From Larix kaempferi (Eukaryota > Streptophyta > Pinopsida > Pinales > Pinaceae), in contig BSBM01000150.1 in the NCBI GenBank assembly GCA_027924585.1, positions 17,404,001-17,468,000 on the forward strand: a stretch of DNA of 64,000 nucleotides, given 5' to 3'. A program made the position numbers and the translations under genes. The notes beneath the pieces are model-generated. The model was not told the DNA's origin and made no database searches. It saw only the letters and a list, made by a program, of their open reading frames with translations. Positions 22,111 through 34,780 of this stretch are shown here, piece by piece. Positions within the stretch are counted from its first letter, which is position 1. Every line of letters begins with the position of its first letter.

Positions 22111-22402
22111 TGAAAGTTCTAGAAGCATCTGGAAGGCTCTAGAAGCATTTAGAAGGATATATAAGTCTTTAGAAGGTTTTGGAAGTACCTAGAAGGATCT
22201 AGAAGGTTCTAGAAACATATTGAACATTCTAGGAGAATCTAGGGACAAAGAAGAAAAGTTCTGGAGACTAATAATTATTTCTCAATATTATGAAGAACAC
22301 CATATAGAGATGCATATAGAAGTGAGAATTATCTAGAATAGGGCATCCTAGAGGTTTCTAGAGGGATCTATAGGCTAAAATAGAAATTATAAATGGAAGT
22401 TT

Positions 22403-23166
22403 TGTTGGCACGGGATAAGTCCGCAGGCAGTGCGGAAGTCGACAGGTGTGAAAGGGTCAATCCGCGAAAGAAGGACCATTCACGGAGTTCGTGGAAGCAC
22501 AAGAATAGTTAAATTAGTTAGAATTGGTCCTGTGGATCATTTGGTAACCAAATAGAATCATATAAATAGAGTAGGATTGTAAGCCTAAGGGCATCCAGTT
22601 TTGGAGAATTGATTCCATCTTTTGATCTGTTTTGTATCTGGGACATGGTGTATTGACTATTTCTGCGAGGTTCATTCTGTAGGGTTTAATGAATGCATGA
22701 AGATGTTCGATTATGGTGTAATCTCTGTCTCTATCTTTGTGCGATGATGAATGTGAATGTTTGCTACAAGTTTAGTATGTTGTAGAATATCTTTGATGCG
22801 AATATACTATGGGTTTAAGAATTACTCTTGATGCGAATAAGTAGATTGAATATGTTGTTCGAATGTTCGTTATCTATTGAAATATGCGAATGACTTAATG
22901 TGCGAATGGCGAATTGATAATATGTTGCGGAAGTTATAATCTCTGGTTTCTACAAGGGTAATGTGTGTTGGAAGCATATCCTCAACTCCATTGCGGAAAC
23001 TTGGTTCCTGCAGCCCCCTTATCCATCTCGGGTGAGACTGTACTTGCTCCGCAAGTGTTGCTGGAAAGGGTTATACCTTTCTGGGCTGGTGTGTAAGGGA
23101 GTTTGGGTTGGTAGTTTGTTGGCGACAGTGCAAAGTGAACCCCTGTCGATAGACGTTGCGTCAACA
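22403..23166 (+). mobile_element. Solo LTR inserted in copy A
   Basis: The insertion starts TGTTGGCACGGG and ends GCGTCAACA. It interrupts LTR sequence of copy A at a point that is continuous in copy B (GGAAGTGCCCTCCCTCA). Flanks are AGTTT before and AGTTC after, four of five bases matching as a target duplication. CATATAAATAG at about 22559-22569 is a good TATA box, so the orientation is plus. Its internal DNA and partner LTR are absent, which suggests removal by LTR-LTR recombination. I do not recognise the parent family. Confidence 0.72.
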
Positions 23167-24146
23167 AGTTCCCTCCCTCACTTGAAACTCATATTTTTTT
23201 GTGTGGAGAAACTCCTAGATCATTGGGCTAGAGTTGAAGATAGCTTGTGCAAGTTTGAAGCTTCATTGAGGGAATATTTAGGGCTACAAATATCTCATGT
23301 AAGGTCAATGTTGTATATTGTCTTCTTCCTTTTGACAATGAATGTTGTTGTTGTTTTATGTTATTTTTCAACATAAAGACATCTGAACAATGACATTGTT
23401 GTCCTCTCTATGACCCATAAATTCAATTTTTTTATATTATGCATCATGATTGATTTTTCGTAATAGAAGGTTGTCTTTTACTTCATATCTCAGATTTTGA
23501 TTTATGTGATGAAGCAAGAATATAACAAAAGTATAATTGTATCTTTATGAGCATATTACCTTTCCTAGAAATTGATTTGTAGTACTTTTATATTTAAGGA
23601 GGACTATTGTTCATGCATCTTCATTGATTGAATATTTGTCATTGTTGAATTTTCCAAATCCTTAAAGTCTTTTGACTCCATTGCCCAAGGATAAGGTGTT
23701 TATCTACTTGAGTCCACCATCCAATATATATTTCATATCATAAACTTTATATTGCTAAATCTAATTTTATATCAAGGGCTAATAAAGGTTGATTTATCAA
23801 TCTTGTTTAGGGAATCCCTCCTTATGCTGTAGGATAGTTGACCTAAAGTGAATGGAAGTTATACTAAGGTGATAGTGGGAACAACTTCCCAGATTTCCTT
23901 TAGGGTTTTACTTTGGACAATTAGACTTATCTTGTTTGCAAGTCTAGGAGGTAACAAATTGGCGTTGTTGTCAGGGATGAAGTCTCTTTCTTAGATTCAA
24001 TAGACATGGATACGATGAGTTATTGAGATGGACTTGATTCAAGATCCAATTTTCTCATTTGTGACTCATTGGTATGAAGAGGTATGAATGTAATACTTTT
24101 CAGATTTCATATTATATTTCTATTTTGAAGATTTAAGAAGAAGAAT

Positions 24147-25000
24147 ATGGCATATTTTTTAGAGAGTTTGTATGCTAGAGTGTATGACCGTTTAGTTTTC
24201 TTAGGTGTTCCTAGATATCCAAATAACAAACCTCTAAGATGGGATGAGCATCTTCCAAGGTTTTGTGGGGACATTAATCTAGTAGCATGTCATGTTGCAT
24301 ATTTCATAGATTATATTTCAGAACTTAATATAGAACATGAAGATGTTATTGGATGAGAATGTTTTCACATATACTGGCGGGAATTGCAAATGATTGGCTT
24401 CATGGTTGTCATGTTACATATTTTATAGATTATGTTTTAGAGATTAATGTAGAACATGAAGATGGTATGATGAGAATGTTTTCACATAGCCTAGTGGGAA
24501 TTGGAAAGGATTGGTTTTATGGCTTTGGAAAAGGGGGAAAACAAATTCATTTGCAGGGTTCACCACATAATTTCGTGAGTACTGGGATAATAGCTATAAT
24601 GAAGAAGAACAAAAGCCACTTAATATCATTCATCAAATTGATGAGGAACTACAAGAAGACCTTATTGTATCCCCTCTGGAATAAGATATTGGTGATGACA
24701 TGGATTGTAAAGAATCTTATAAAGAGGATCAAGTATTTACTTCACTTCTCCTTGAGACAAGGATTTGATAAGCCACATCCACCTTCAAGTTTATAAATTT
24801 AATGATGAATCTTTTGATGATTCAAAACTAGAAGGTTTAAAGCCTTGGAGAGTGAACCATTTTCCGATGTTCCCTCTCCCTCGTGTGAAGAGGAACATGA
24901 CAACTAAACTTATGAAGAAATAGACACTATTTTTTATATTGGAAGTCATAGACGACATGGGCATTGAGGGTATTTTCATGTAGATCCTATCTATGATGCT
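24147..25000 (+). pseudogene. Gag-like gene of copy A
   Basis: ATG at 24147 starts MAYFLESLYARVYDRL and continues LPRFCGDINLVACHVAYFID. The motif HEDGMMRMFSHSLVGIGKDW is a typical plant Ty3 gag core (capsid-like). That motif and the preceding ACHVAYFIDY segment occur twice, 119 bp apart. Copy B has a clean 117-bp (39-codon) spacing, so copy A carries a 2-bp insertion near 24350 that shifts the frame. Later blocks such as PWRVNHFPMFPLPRVKRN correspond to copy B. Several stops follow. Confidence 0.72.
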
Positions 25001-25862
25001 GATAATGAGACCTTAGGGGTTGAAAATCTAGAAAGTATTATGGTATGAAATGCATTGTCCTCTATTGATCGGCATCCATACATCTTCAACAAAGACATAA
25101 TTTTGTTGCATAAGGGGGACATTCATTAATTCATAATGGTTCATCAAGGAAAATTTCCAGCCTCTTGCATCTTCAACTTTTAACCCTTTTACACACATGA
25201 AATTAACAAGGGTATGTGTTTTTGTTACTACCACACACTTGGGACAACAACATGGACAAGTTGTGAAGTTGTGATGTATGACGACATTTTTTAGCCATCT
25301 AGGAGGGGTCGAATCTAATCTGTTTTTTTTTCGAGTTCTTATCTGATTTTCTATATGGCATGTAGAGTATTCAATTCAATGCAACAATGAATTATTACAA
25401 ATGTATGTTGGAGTCTCCTTCTAATCCTTCGTTTCTTGAGGCTATGACAAGTGATCTAGAAAGTCTTGTGTAAGGAATGACTAGGGTGTTTATATCAGCT
25501 TGAATCAATAGTGGATTTACAATGCATGCAACAATGTAGAGTCATGGCCTATATTTGACATTCCTTTTTGTGGCCAACACGCACCTTCCTTTAACAAATT
25601 CCCAAAGTTTGTAACATATGCATGGGGTGGTCTCACAATTGCCTTGTTTTGGTTTATTACCAAATACAAGGGGAGATGGTTTATGATGTATGATCTCATT
25701 GCATGGTTACATTGGGTCTTTCAATATGTTTGGGATTTTATCTTTCTCATTTAGAGTAGGGTAGAGCAGGGTAGGAAGAGTTAGCTGGATATTGCAAGGA
25801 TTAGGTTTCATTTATTCTATGTTTCTCTTTGGCATCTTGGCTTGTTCCTTATTTGTAGAGCT

Positions 25863-26269
25863 TCTTATCCGTAATTTTTCAAAAACGAGGTTACAGCTGT
25901 TAAATTTTAGAATTTTGGATGTCTTAAGTTTTTTGAGGGTGCTAAATCCATTTATATCGTCAAAATCCCTAACTAAATTCAAATTTTGTAAAATAAAAAA
26001 ATACCAAATTCAGTCTAAAAATAACCATCAAATAAATAGTCCAAGTTTTAGACATCGTTTTTGAAGGCACAACTACATGCCTCGTTAAAAACACAACACA
26101 GATCTCTCACTGACCTCCTGCAGGAAAACTGGCGCAGAGCCACCGTCAAAACATCTGCAAGTTTCCTTTCTTTATACAATTTGATTCCCTTCCACGTTCA
26201 ATCCACCACCTTTGTGGTATACAAGTTTTAGCATCTTTCCTTGTAAAGGGAAACTTTTTTCTCTAAACA
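25863..26269. other. Unassigned AT-rich DNA
   Basis: No coding similarity is seen. This is the junction between truncated copy A and the dispersed repeat beginning near 26270. Confidence 0.4.
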
Positions 26270-26830
26270 CGATTTTCTATATTGTATGTTTCTTCAAGTT
26301 CTGTTAATTCAGCATCTAAAAAAATAATTTTCTATACCTGTTTCTACCAGTTCTGTTAATTCTGCATCTTCTGATTTGATACCAGCTTTTAATCCATCAA
26401 CCTCTCTTTGTTTGCTTTGTGTTTTATTCCATTTTCAGCATAGCCAGTTAGATACAGTAACCAATGCCAATATGATAGGAACTCGCCTTTAATAAGTCTG
26501 GAAGATTTTTCACCTCCAACAATTTGTTCGGCAAAATCTGATAGCCTCCGCAATATTCCAATGAGACAATAATCATACTCTTAGAAATGTGTGCCCCAAA
26601 ATTGGTCCGAACAATCATTGGTTGAATGAGTGATATTTCCAACTTGCTCAAGAGTTTTCTGGTGGATTCACATGGGGATCGCAGACAGAAATCTATGTAT
26701 TCCATTTTGTTTTTGGTTTGTGGAAATCGTGACTTTAAACTTCAGAAATTGTTGACAAGCATTCTGACACACACAAAGTAAACAGTGTGTTTGGTCTACG
26801 ATGAACGCTGCTAAATATAGCATCAAACTT
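26270..26830 (-). repeat. Dispersed repeat, copy 1 (also at 57740-58260)
   Basis: Phrases such as TTCTGTTAATTCTGCATCTT, CAATAATCATACTCTT, GTTGAATGAGTGAT and ATGAACGCTGCTAAA recur at 57.74-58.26 kb with rearranged order and many differences. The copy here contains a short minus-strand frame (26705-26448). Confidence 0.65.
26448..26705 (-). CDS. Short frame within the dispersed repeat, unknown
   Basis: An 85-codon frame starts at ATG 26703-26705 (MEYIDFCLRSPCESTRKLL) and ends IGIGYCI. It has ordinary amino-acid composition rather than low-complexity bias. The second copy of this repeat near 57.8 kb retains parts (RKILSKLETSLIQQ) but is frameshifted. I do not recognise it. It could be a first exon or captured fragment of a host gene amplified with the repeat, or chance. 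Confidence 0.25.
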   Translation of the reverse strand: MEYIDFCLRSPCESTRKLLSKLEISLIQPMIVRTNFGAHISKSMIIVSLEYCGGYQILPNKLLEVKNLPDLLKASSYHIGIGYCI

Positions 26831-27419
26831 TCCGTGTTCTTGGGCTGTGATATTCTATGGCCGCGGGCTTAGGGTTGGCTGCGCGACTGTATATTGGTGT
26901 GTATATATATAATATATATCATATTATATATAATAATAATAATAATTTAGTTTTAAGGTCATTGTTTTGAAAAGGCACATTCTAGTAGGGGATGTGTAAC
27001 CTTTAGTGCTCATCTTAGAGCTGACAATATTCTTTTAAAAAAATTATAAAAAATAGCATATTTCATTAAATTAGATTTAAACATTTACAACGGCGCACAC
27101 ACACACACATATATATATATAATGTGGTTTGTACCTAAAGAGATTTGATCCCTCTAGGGTTTGGTAGATGCTTAGTGATGTAAGTGTTAGAGTCTACATA
27201 AGTGTACATAGTCTACCTCCCTTCATATATGAACCTAACCTCTTAAAAGAAAACACTACTACATTTATATTATATAATATAATTATAATGTTGAACAAAA
27301 TGTTTAAGAGAGTTTCTTGATAAATGAAAGTCTAAAACAATTTCACAAAAAAATACACCGAAGTCATTACAAATAAGATGTATATTTTTTAAAACATGTG
27401 AGATTAACATTACAATGAA
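26831..27419. other. AT-rich DNA with dinucleotide microsatellites
   Basis: TA/TAA-rich runs occur at about 26898-26945, and a CA run passing into a TA run at about 27094-27122. No gene is seen. Confidence 0.6.
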
Positions 27420-28740
27420 TTATCACTCTCAACCAAAAAATGTGTTATGTAGTTTGGATGAAATTTAATGTTAAGTATTAAATTGAAAATCAAGTAGTGC
27501 AAGGATTTTCAATGGAGTTAAATTTGAAGGTATATAACAATTTCTTTAATAAATAAAAAAATGAACATAGTTAACAAGGTTTTAATTAATATAATAATGA
27601 ACTATCACTTTTAACAATTACGATGGGTTTACTGAAGGGGAAGCGAGGTTGTGCTAGGTTTCGGTTATTGGTGACGATACCACATTCGTTGAATGATATT
27701 GGAGTTGGTCCTCAAAGGTAAAGATGGTACACATGAGGCCATTAGTTTGTGATGGGAGGGCTAGTGGTAAGCCTCCATACGCTCCCAACATCAATGAGTC
27801 TTTGTAGACTTGGGGGCCAATCTAAAAAAAAGACGAAAGTCTATATAAACCTATAGTGGGGAGGATATTGTCAAGGTTTCCACTACGACACAACTTGTAG
27901 CAAGTAAGTTGGTATAGAGTGGCCACTTTCCCATTATGTAAGAACATCATGGTATGGAAGACTTGAAATCGTGTTAAATAGTTTAGATTAAATTTAATGC
28001 TAAGTATTAAATTGAAAATTAATAAGATTAATGTCTTTCTCTATCTTTTTGATTATTGGGTAGTACTACAAGATTCTTACTAAAGTTAAATTTGAATTTA
28101 AAAGTATATAACAATTTTTTAAATAATAATAAAAAAGTGAATATAGTTTTCCTCTTTACAATAAAACAGGGTTTTAATTAACATTATAATGAATTATCAT
28201 TCTAAAAAAATGTGTTATGTAGTTTAAATGAGATTTAATATTTAAATATTAAATTGAAAATCAATAGGATTAATGTCTTCTCCTATTTCCTTAACTATTC
28301 GGCAGTACTACAAAAGTTTCCAATAGAGTTATATTTGAAGGTATACAACAATTTTAACTTGATATTAAAAAAGAATCAAAGTTACATTAGAAAAAAATAA
28401 GCTTATATAAGAAGTATAGCCTTTCCCACCAACTTTTAAACTAAACTTCTTTAAACAAGAGAAAAACAAGAAAGACAATATAATGTTCTTACAATAGATA
28501 ACCAAAATGACCCACCTTTCCCAAAGCACATAGAACAGAACCATGTACAAATTAAAAACCCCAAAACAAAATACCACACAACATAGTTTTCCTCTTTACC
28601 ATGAAACAAGGTATGTATTTTCCTATCTACTTGACTAGTGGGTAGTACGAGAAGGCTTCCAATGGAGTTAAATTTAAAAGTATACAACTATTTCTTTAAT
28701 AAATAAATAAAAATGAACATAGTTTTACTCTTTATTTTAA
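27420..28740. repeat. Degenerate ~230-bp repeat family, four copies
   Basis: The series TGTGTTATGTAGTTT, TTAAGTATTAAATTGAAAAT, GGGTAGTAC and GGAGTTAAATTTGAA occurs in the same order at about 27437, 27974, 28210 and (second half only) 28615. Copies are separated by apparent insertions, one at about 27620-27950 (GC-richer, unrelated) and one at about 28375-28590. I cannot identify the family. Confidence 0.65.
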
Positions 28741-28807
28741 AACAAGATCTTAAAGTATTAGGATCTTGAAATGGGAATAATATCTATCATAAATCTTATA
28801 ATATGTT

Positions 28808-29040
28808 GCATAAAATAAAATGAAGTGATTTTCCAATTAAAGTTAATATTATATTAATTATATATAAATTGGTATATAAAATATGAGATTCAATCACTAT
28901 ACATTCTTAATTGATGAGAAAATAAAATGAAGTGATTTTCCAATTAAGATTAATATTACATTGATTATATAAAAATTGGCATATAAAGTATATGATGATC
29001 ACTATACATTCTTAATTAATAAGAAAAATATTAAAATGTC
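28808..29040. repeat. Tandem duplication of a ~107-bp AT-rich unit
   Basis: TAAAATGAAGTGATTTTCCA begins at about 28816 and again at about 28922, followed in both by ATTAATATTA, AAATTGG and CACTATACATTCTTAATT. The copies differ at several sites. Confidence 0.75.
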
Positions 29041-29189
29041 TAAGATGAAAGTTTGTCCATGAATTAATACATAATAATGATAGAATCATTTTTAATTTAA
29101 AGATAAATAAAATAATAAAAATAAGTTTAGGATAACACTATGTTAATTGGGTTTAATCTATATAATTGTGATAAGGAAATGTTATCTTT

Positions 29190-30278
29190 TCCACCCAAAT
29201 CCAATTTACCATAAGATTTACCAACTAACCATAAAGCAATCCCCACTTTTTTGTGACACTCTTATTCTTAAAATAATTACCCCAATATTTTTTCCTTAAT
29301 GTGGTCAAATCCCTTACCTTAATCTTAAGAACTTTCTCACATATCTATGTGACCACATACTTAACAACTGTGGGCTCCTATCCCTATAGAATTCCACTAC
29401 AGTAGAATGCCCAAAATAGGTTACTATTTTTTAATCTAACACCGATGGTAGCATTAATTTTGTCTTGTAGTGGAGAGAGGTGTTAAAAAATCCAGTGGGT
29501 AAATGGTCGGGCATCTTCCTTCCATTTTGGACACATATTTTTACTCAATTGAATTTGATGGAATATTGAGCATTTAGAAAATTTGTTTAAGCTTCCATGT
29601 CGATTGAGTTTTGATATAATAATATGTATAATTATTTTGCTTGTGCTAGAAAGAAAAAATAGTTTGAATAAATGTCACTTAAACAACCCTACAATTAAAA
29701 AAATAATGACAAGAAAATCACAAGCACATAAAATTTAATAATTAATAACAATAAACAAGTAATGACCTTAGTGCAATAATTATAACAATAAACAAGTAAT
29801 GACCTTAGTGCAATAATTATAACATTTTCATTTAGATGATAAACATTGAGTTTTGGGAGAATAATTGAGAGATTTATTAAGATAATACTCTCCATATGTA
29901 TACAAACTAACTTTCACAAGAGGGGATTTCCATCATCTAATCTTTGTTTATTCCAATGCATTTATCGTCATTTAATACACACTTTTTGTTACATTAATGA
30001 CATTTCATACTCCCATTTCTAAGATTAATGGTTACAAACTAGTTCAACAATATTTTTAACACTTCTCTTCAATATATACAAATGTGTGACAACACTTAAA
30101 TTAGTTCATAGATATGCAAGTATTCAAACTCTACATACTCCAAGTTAACATGCATTATATCCTCCTTAAGCTTCTATAAATTTGAAGGTATCATGCCATG
30201 ATATAGTCATTTCTTCTACTTAATTTCCAACACCACCCATTATCCCAATTCCTCCTCCAAATCTAAGTGATAGAGACC
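29190..30278. other. Partial third copy of a dispersed repeat and AT-rich DNA
   Basis: Around 29330-29520 phrases about stop-free AT-rich DNA (CATATCTATGTGACCACATA, TGTGGGCTCCTATCC, TAGTGGAGAGAGGTGTT) resemble the repeats at 44750-44830 and 58500-58680. A 37-bp unit with AATAAACAAGTAATGACC is tandemly doubled at 29750 and 29787. No gene is recognised. Confidence 0.5.
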
Positions 30279-31730
30279 TGTTACCACTTAAAAGTACAAG
30301 GTTCAATTTGCATTTTCATAATCACCATCTTAGAAACATTTCAGTAGGACATAGAAGCCTTAATTCAATTATTTGGTTGAAAATGTATTGATGGTGTCTC
30401 TCCCCACTTCTTTAGGGGATCACTTAGTGTAGACTATCCTAGAATAACTCATAAACTATTTTGGAAAGTTCTAGAAGCATATAGAACGTTCTAGAAGGAT
30501 CCAAAAGCATTTAGAAGGATATAGAAGTCTTTGGAAGATTGTGGAAGTACTTGGAAGGCTCTATAAGGTTCTAGAAACATGTCGAACTTCTAGAAGATTC
30601 CAGGGACAAATAAGGAAGTTCTTTAGGCTAATAATTATTTCTCAATATTAAGAACACTCTAGGTAGAAGCATATAGAAGTGAGAAGTACCTTGAATAGGG
30701 AAGCTTAGGAGTTTCTAGAGGGCATTATCGGCTAAAAATGAAATCATAAAAGGAAGTGCCCTCCCTCACTTGCAACTCATGTTTTATTTGTGGAGAAATC
30801 CCTAGACCATTGGGCTATAATTGAAGATATCTTGTGCAAGGTTGAAGCTTCATTGAGGAAATATTCAAATATCTCATGTCAGGTCAATGTTGTATCTTGC
30901 TTCCTCTATTTTTGGCTGGAAATTTTGCTGCTATTTTATGTTATTTTCCAACAGAAAGACGTCTGAACAAAGACATTGTCAGTCCTCTCTAAGACCCATA
31001 AATTCAAATATGTTTATGTTTGTATTAAAACATATTTTTCTTAATAAAAGACTGTCTTTTACTTCATATCTTAGATTATGATTTATGTGATGAAGCAAAA
31101 ATATAACAAATGTATAATAGTATCTTTATGAGCATATTACCTTGGTTGGAAATTGAATTTTCATTATTGTTATAATTAAGGAGGATTGTTGTTCATGCAT
31201 CTTCATTGATTGGATATTGTCCATTGTTGAATTCTCCAAAATTTTGAAAGTGTTTTGACTTCATTGCCCAAGGATAAGGTAGTGATATACTTGAGTCCAC
31301 CATCCAATATCTATTTCATATCATAAACCTTAGATTGCTAAATCAATATCTATTTTATATCAAGGTTGAATTAGCAATCTTATGTAGGGAAACTTCCCTT
31401 GTGCTGGAATAGAGTTAACCTAAACTGAAAGGAGGTTCTCTAAGGTGATAGTGGGTAGAAATTCTAACAGTTCACCTCAGGTTTGTACTTTCGACAATTG
31501 GTAATAACTCGTGTACAAATCCAAGAGGCAATTACAAATTGGTGTTGTTGTCGGGGATAAAGTCCCTTTCTCAAATTCAATAGACCTGTATATAATGAGT
31601 AGATGAGATGGATTTTATTGAAGATCTAGTTTTCTCATATGGAGATTCCATTAGTTTGACAAGGTATGAATGTAATATACTTTTTAGATTTCATGTCAAT
31701 GTTTTATTTTGAAGATTTAAGAAGAATAAT

Positions 31731-32894
31731 ATGGCATCTTTTTTAGAGAGTTTGTATGCCAAACGGTATGCCCCTTTAAATTCCTCAGGTATTCTTGGAT
31801 ATCCAAATAAGAAACCTATAGGTTGGGTTAAGCATCTTCCAAGGTTTTGTGGGGACACTCATCTAGAAACATGCCATGTTGCACCTTTTATAGATTATAT
31901 TTTAGAGCTTAGTGTAGAACATGAAGTTGTTATGATGAGAATGTTTTCACATAGTTCGGTGGGAATTGAAAAGGATTGGGTTCATGGTTGTCATGCTTCA
32001 TCTTTTATAGATTAGATTTCATAGCTTAATGTAGAACATGAATATGTTATGATGAGAATGTTTTCACATAGATTGATAGGAATTGCAAAGGATTGGTTTA
32101 ATGGTTTTGGAAAAGGGGAAATAAATTCATTTGCAGGGTTCATTAGAGAACTTCACAACTATTGGATAATAGCTATAAAAGAACAAGAACTAGAGGCACC
32201 TAATATTGTTGATCGAATTGATGAAGAATCACAAGAAAACCGTATTGTATCCCTTCCTGGAGAAGATCTTGGTGATGACATGGATCATGAAGAATTTTAT
32301 AAAGATGATCAAGCATTTACTTCAACTTATGCTTAATTCAAGGATTTGGTAAGCCACTTTCCTCTTCAAGTCTCTAAATTTAATGACGAATCTATTGATG
32401 ATTCAAAAGGGGAAGATTTAAACCCTTGGAGGGTGAAGAGTTTTCAATTGCCCCATATCCCTTGTGTGAAGAGAAATATGATAGCCCAAATTATGAATAT
32501 ATTGACTCTTTTTCAAGTTGGAAGGTGTAAATGGCATGGGCATTGCGGATATATTCATGGAGATACTATCTATGACACTGATAATGAAAGCTTAGGATAT
32601 GAAGAGGCAAAAATTATTGGCGTATGCAATGCATTATCCTTTATTGAATGACATCCATACATATTAAAAAAACACATAAGTTTGTTGCATAAGGAGGACA
32701 TTTATCATGAATTAATGGTTCAACAAGAAAATTTCCAACCTTATGCATATTCAACTTATATCCCTTTTATACATGTAAAATCAACAAGGGTGTCTATTTT
32801 TGGAACTGCCACACACTTGGGACAAAAACATGGACACAATGTAGTGTATGGAAACATTTTTGAGCCATCTAGAAGGGGTCAACAAGCAATATAA
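31731..32894 (+). pseudogene. Gag-like gene of copy B, single frame with four stops
   Basis: ATG at 31731 (MASFLESLYAKRYAPL) opens a frame that runs 388 codons to 32894, ending EPSRRGQQAI. It is interrupted by TAG at 32013 and 32022, TAA at 32334 and TGA at 32649. The core reads LPRFCGDTHLETCHVAPFID, then HEVVMMRMFSHSSVGIEKDW. The same block repeats 117 bp later (HEYVMMRMFSHRLIGIAKDW), continuing FNGFGKGEINSFAGFIREL. This is a capsid-like plant Ty3 gag. The C-terminal half (VGRCKWHGHCGYIHGDTIYD) has no zinc knuckle I can see. No protease follows. The same internal duplication occurs in copies A and D, so it predates their spread. Confidence 0.78.
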
Positions 32895-33682
32895 TCTAAT
32901 CTGATTTATTTTTTCAGTTCTTATCCAATTTTCTATATGGTATGTGGAGAAACAATTAAGTGCAACAATGTAGGAAAATTGGTTGTTATTACAAATGTAT
33001 GTTGGAGCCACCTTATAATACTTTGTTTCTTGAGGCTATGACATGTGATCTATAAAGGCTTGTTTTAAGGCATGGATATGGTATTTATATCATCTCCATT
33101 CAGCAGCGGATTGATACTGCATGTAGTGGTGTAGAGTTGTGGCTATGTTTGACATTCCATTCTATGGTCAATACTCATCTTCCTTTGACACATTCTAAGA
33201 TTTTGTAGCATATGCATTGGGTGGTCTCAAAATTTCCTCATTTTGGTTTATTACCAAACACAAGGGTAGATGTTTCATGATGTATGAGCTCATTGCATGT
33301 TTGCATTGGCTCTTTGAATATAGTTAGCATATTATCTTTTTGATGTGGAGTAGAGTAGGAATAATAAGCTCAATATTGCAAGCATTTGGTTTCATTTATG
33401 CTATGTTTCCATTTGGCATCTTGGCTTATTCCTTATATGTAGAGCCCCTTGAGAGTGATTAGTTCAATAGGAACACTCACAAGTTTTTTTTACAATAAAT
33501 TTGAATTGGTTAAGAATGCTTTAGATTGTATGTTTGGGGCGATGGAAATGTGAAGATCAAATCACCTATTTCCAACCTTTCTTTATCTTCTTGGAAGGTA
33601 ATTCATTCACAACAGTACCCCATGGACATTCTAGAGTTCTCTTGCACACTACAGGGGTGTGTAGTCCCCATATGGAGCCAAT

Positions 33683-34780
33683 TGTTACTGCCTAAAAGTG
33701 CAAGTTTCAATTTGTATTTTCATAATCATCATCTTGGAAACATTTCACAAGGTCGTGGAAGTTGTCTTAAATCAATTATTTGGTGGAAAATGTATTGATG
33801 ATATCTCTCTCCACTTCTTTAGGGGAGCAATTGGTGTAGAATATTTGAGAATAGCTCATAGAGGATTTTGAAAATGTGTAGAAGCATATAAAATGTTCTA
33901 GAAGTCCTTGGAAGCATTTAGAAGGATATAGAACTCTATAAAAGGACATGGAAGTATCTAGAATTCTCTAGAAGGTTTTGAAAACATGCAGAACATTCTA
34001 GAAGATTCGAGGGACAATGAAAGGAAGTTCTAGATGCTAAAAATTATTTCTCAATATAAAGAAGAGTACTCTAGATAGAAGCATCTAAAAGTGAGAAGTA
34101 TCTAGGAAAGGGTGGCCTAGGATTTTCTAGAGGGCTCTATTGGATAAACAAAAATTTGCAAAGGGAAGTGCCCTCCCTCATTTGCAAATCATGTTTCCAT
34201 TGTTGAAAATTCCCTAGACCATTGGGGTATAGTTTAATATATATTGTTCAAGTTTGGAGCTTCAATGAGGAAATATTTAGGGATACAAATATATTATGTA
34301 ATTTCAATTTTGTATCTTGTCTTCCTCTCTTCTTGGTTGGAAATATTATCGTTGTTTTAGGGTTACTTTCCAACATAAAGAGGTATGAATAGTGACAATG
34401 TTGTCCTCTCTAGGACCCATAAATTCATATTTGTTTATGTCATGTATTAGGGATGATTTTTCTTAATAGAAGGTCAAATATTACTTCATATCTTAGGTTC
34501 TGATTTATGTGATGAAGCAGGAATATAAAAAAAGGTGTTATTGTATCTTTATGAGCATAGTATCTTGGCTATAAATTGAATTCGCAACATTGTTATAATT
34601 AAATAGGACTATTGTTCATGCATCTTCATTGATTGAATATTTTCCATTGTTGAATTCTCCAAATCCTTAAAAGTGTTTTTACTCCATTGTTCAAGGATAA
34701 GGTATTGATCTACTTGAATTTGTCGTCATATCATAAATCTTAGATTGCTAAATCTCATTTTATATCAAGGGTTACTAAAT
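33683..34780 (+). repeat. 3' LTR of copy B, truncated
   Basis: TGTTACTGCCTAAAAGTGCA matches the 5' LTR start at 30279 and the LTR start at 43823. Shared blocks (CTAGAAG-rich purine tract, CCCTCCCTCA, ATTTATGTGATGAAG) follow in order up to TTTATATCAAGGG. It then meets copy D sequence equivalent to a point about 440 bp into the LTR. Confidence 0.75.

Larger units (their letters stand above)
22111..25862 (+). mobile_element. Gag-only LTR retroelement, copy A (truncated at both ends)
   Basis: Similarity to the family starts inside the LTR at about 22111 (compare 30463 in copy B). The 5' LTR ends at 23956 (...TAACA), followed after AAT by a primer-binding site TGGCGTTGTTGTCAGGGA at 23960-23977. 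That site resembles the complement of the tRNA-Asp 3' end, as used by Athila-type Ty3 elements. The gag-like region is 24147-25000 and non-coding DNA follows to about 25862, where similarity to copy B stops, so the 3' LTR is missing. A 764-bp solo LTR is inserted in the 5' LTR. No protease, RT or integrase is present. Confidence 0.72.
30279..34780 (+). mobile_element. Gag-only LTR retroelement, copy B (most complete)
   Basis: The 5' LTR runs from TGTTAC at 30279 to ACA at 31536 (1258 bp). The primer-binding site TGGTGTTGTTGTCGGGGA follows at 31540-31557, resembling the tRNA-Asp complement. A gag-like frame occupies 31731-32894, about 790 bp of non-coding DNA follows, and the 3' LTR starts at TGTTAC 33683. 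That LTR stops near 34780, about 160 bp short of its end, where copy D begins mid-LTR. No pol domain lies between the LTRs, so this fits the gag-only (TR-GAG-like) class of non-autonomous elements. The LTRs are clearly diverged, so the copy is old. Confidence 0.8.
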
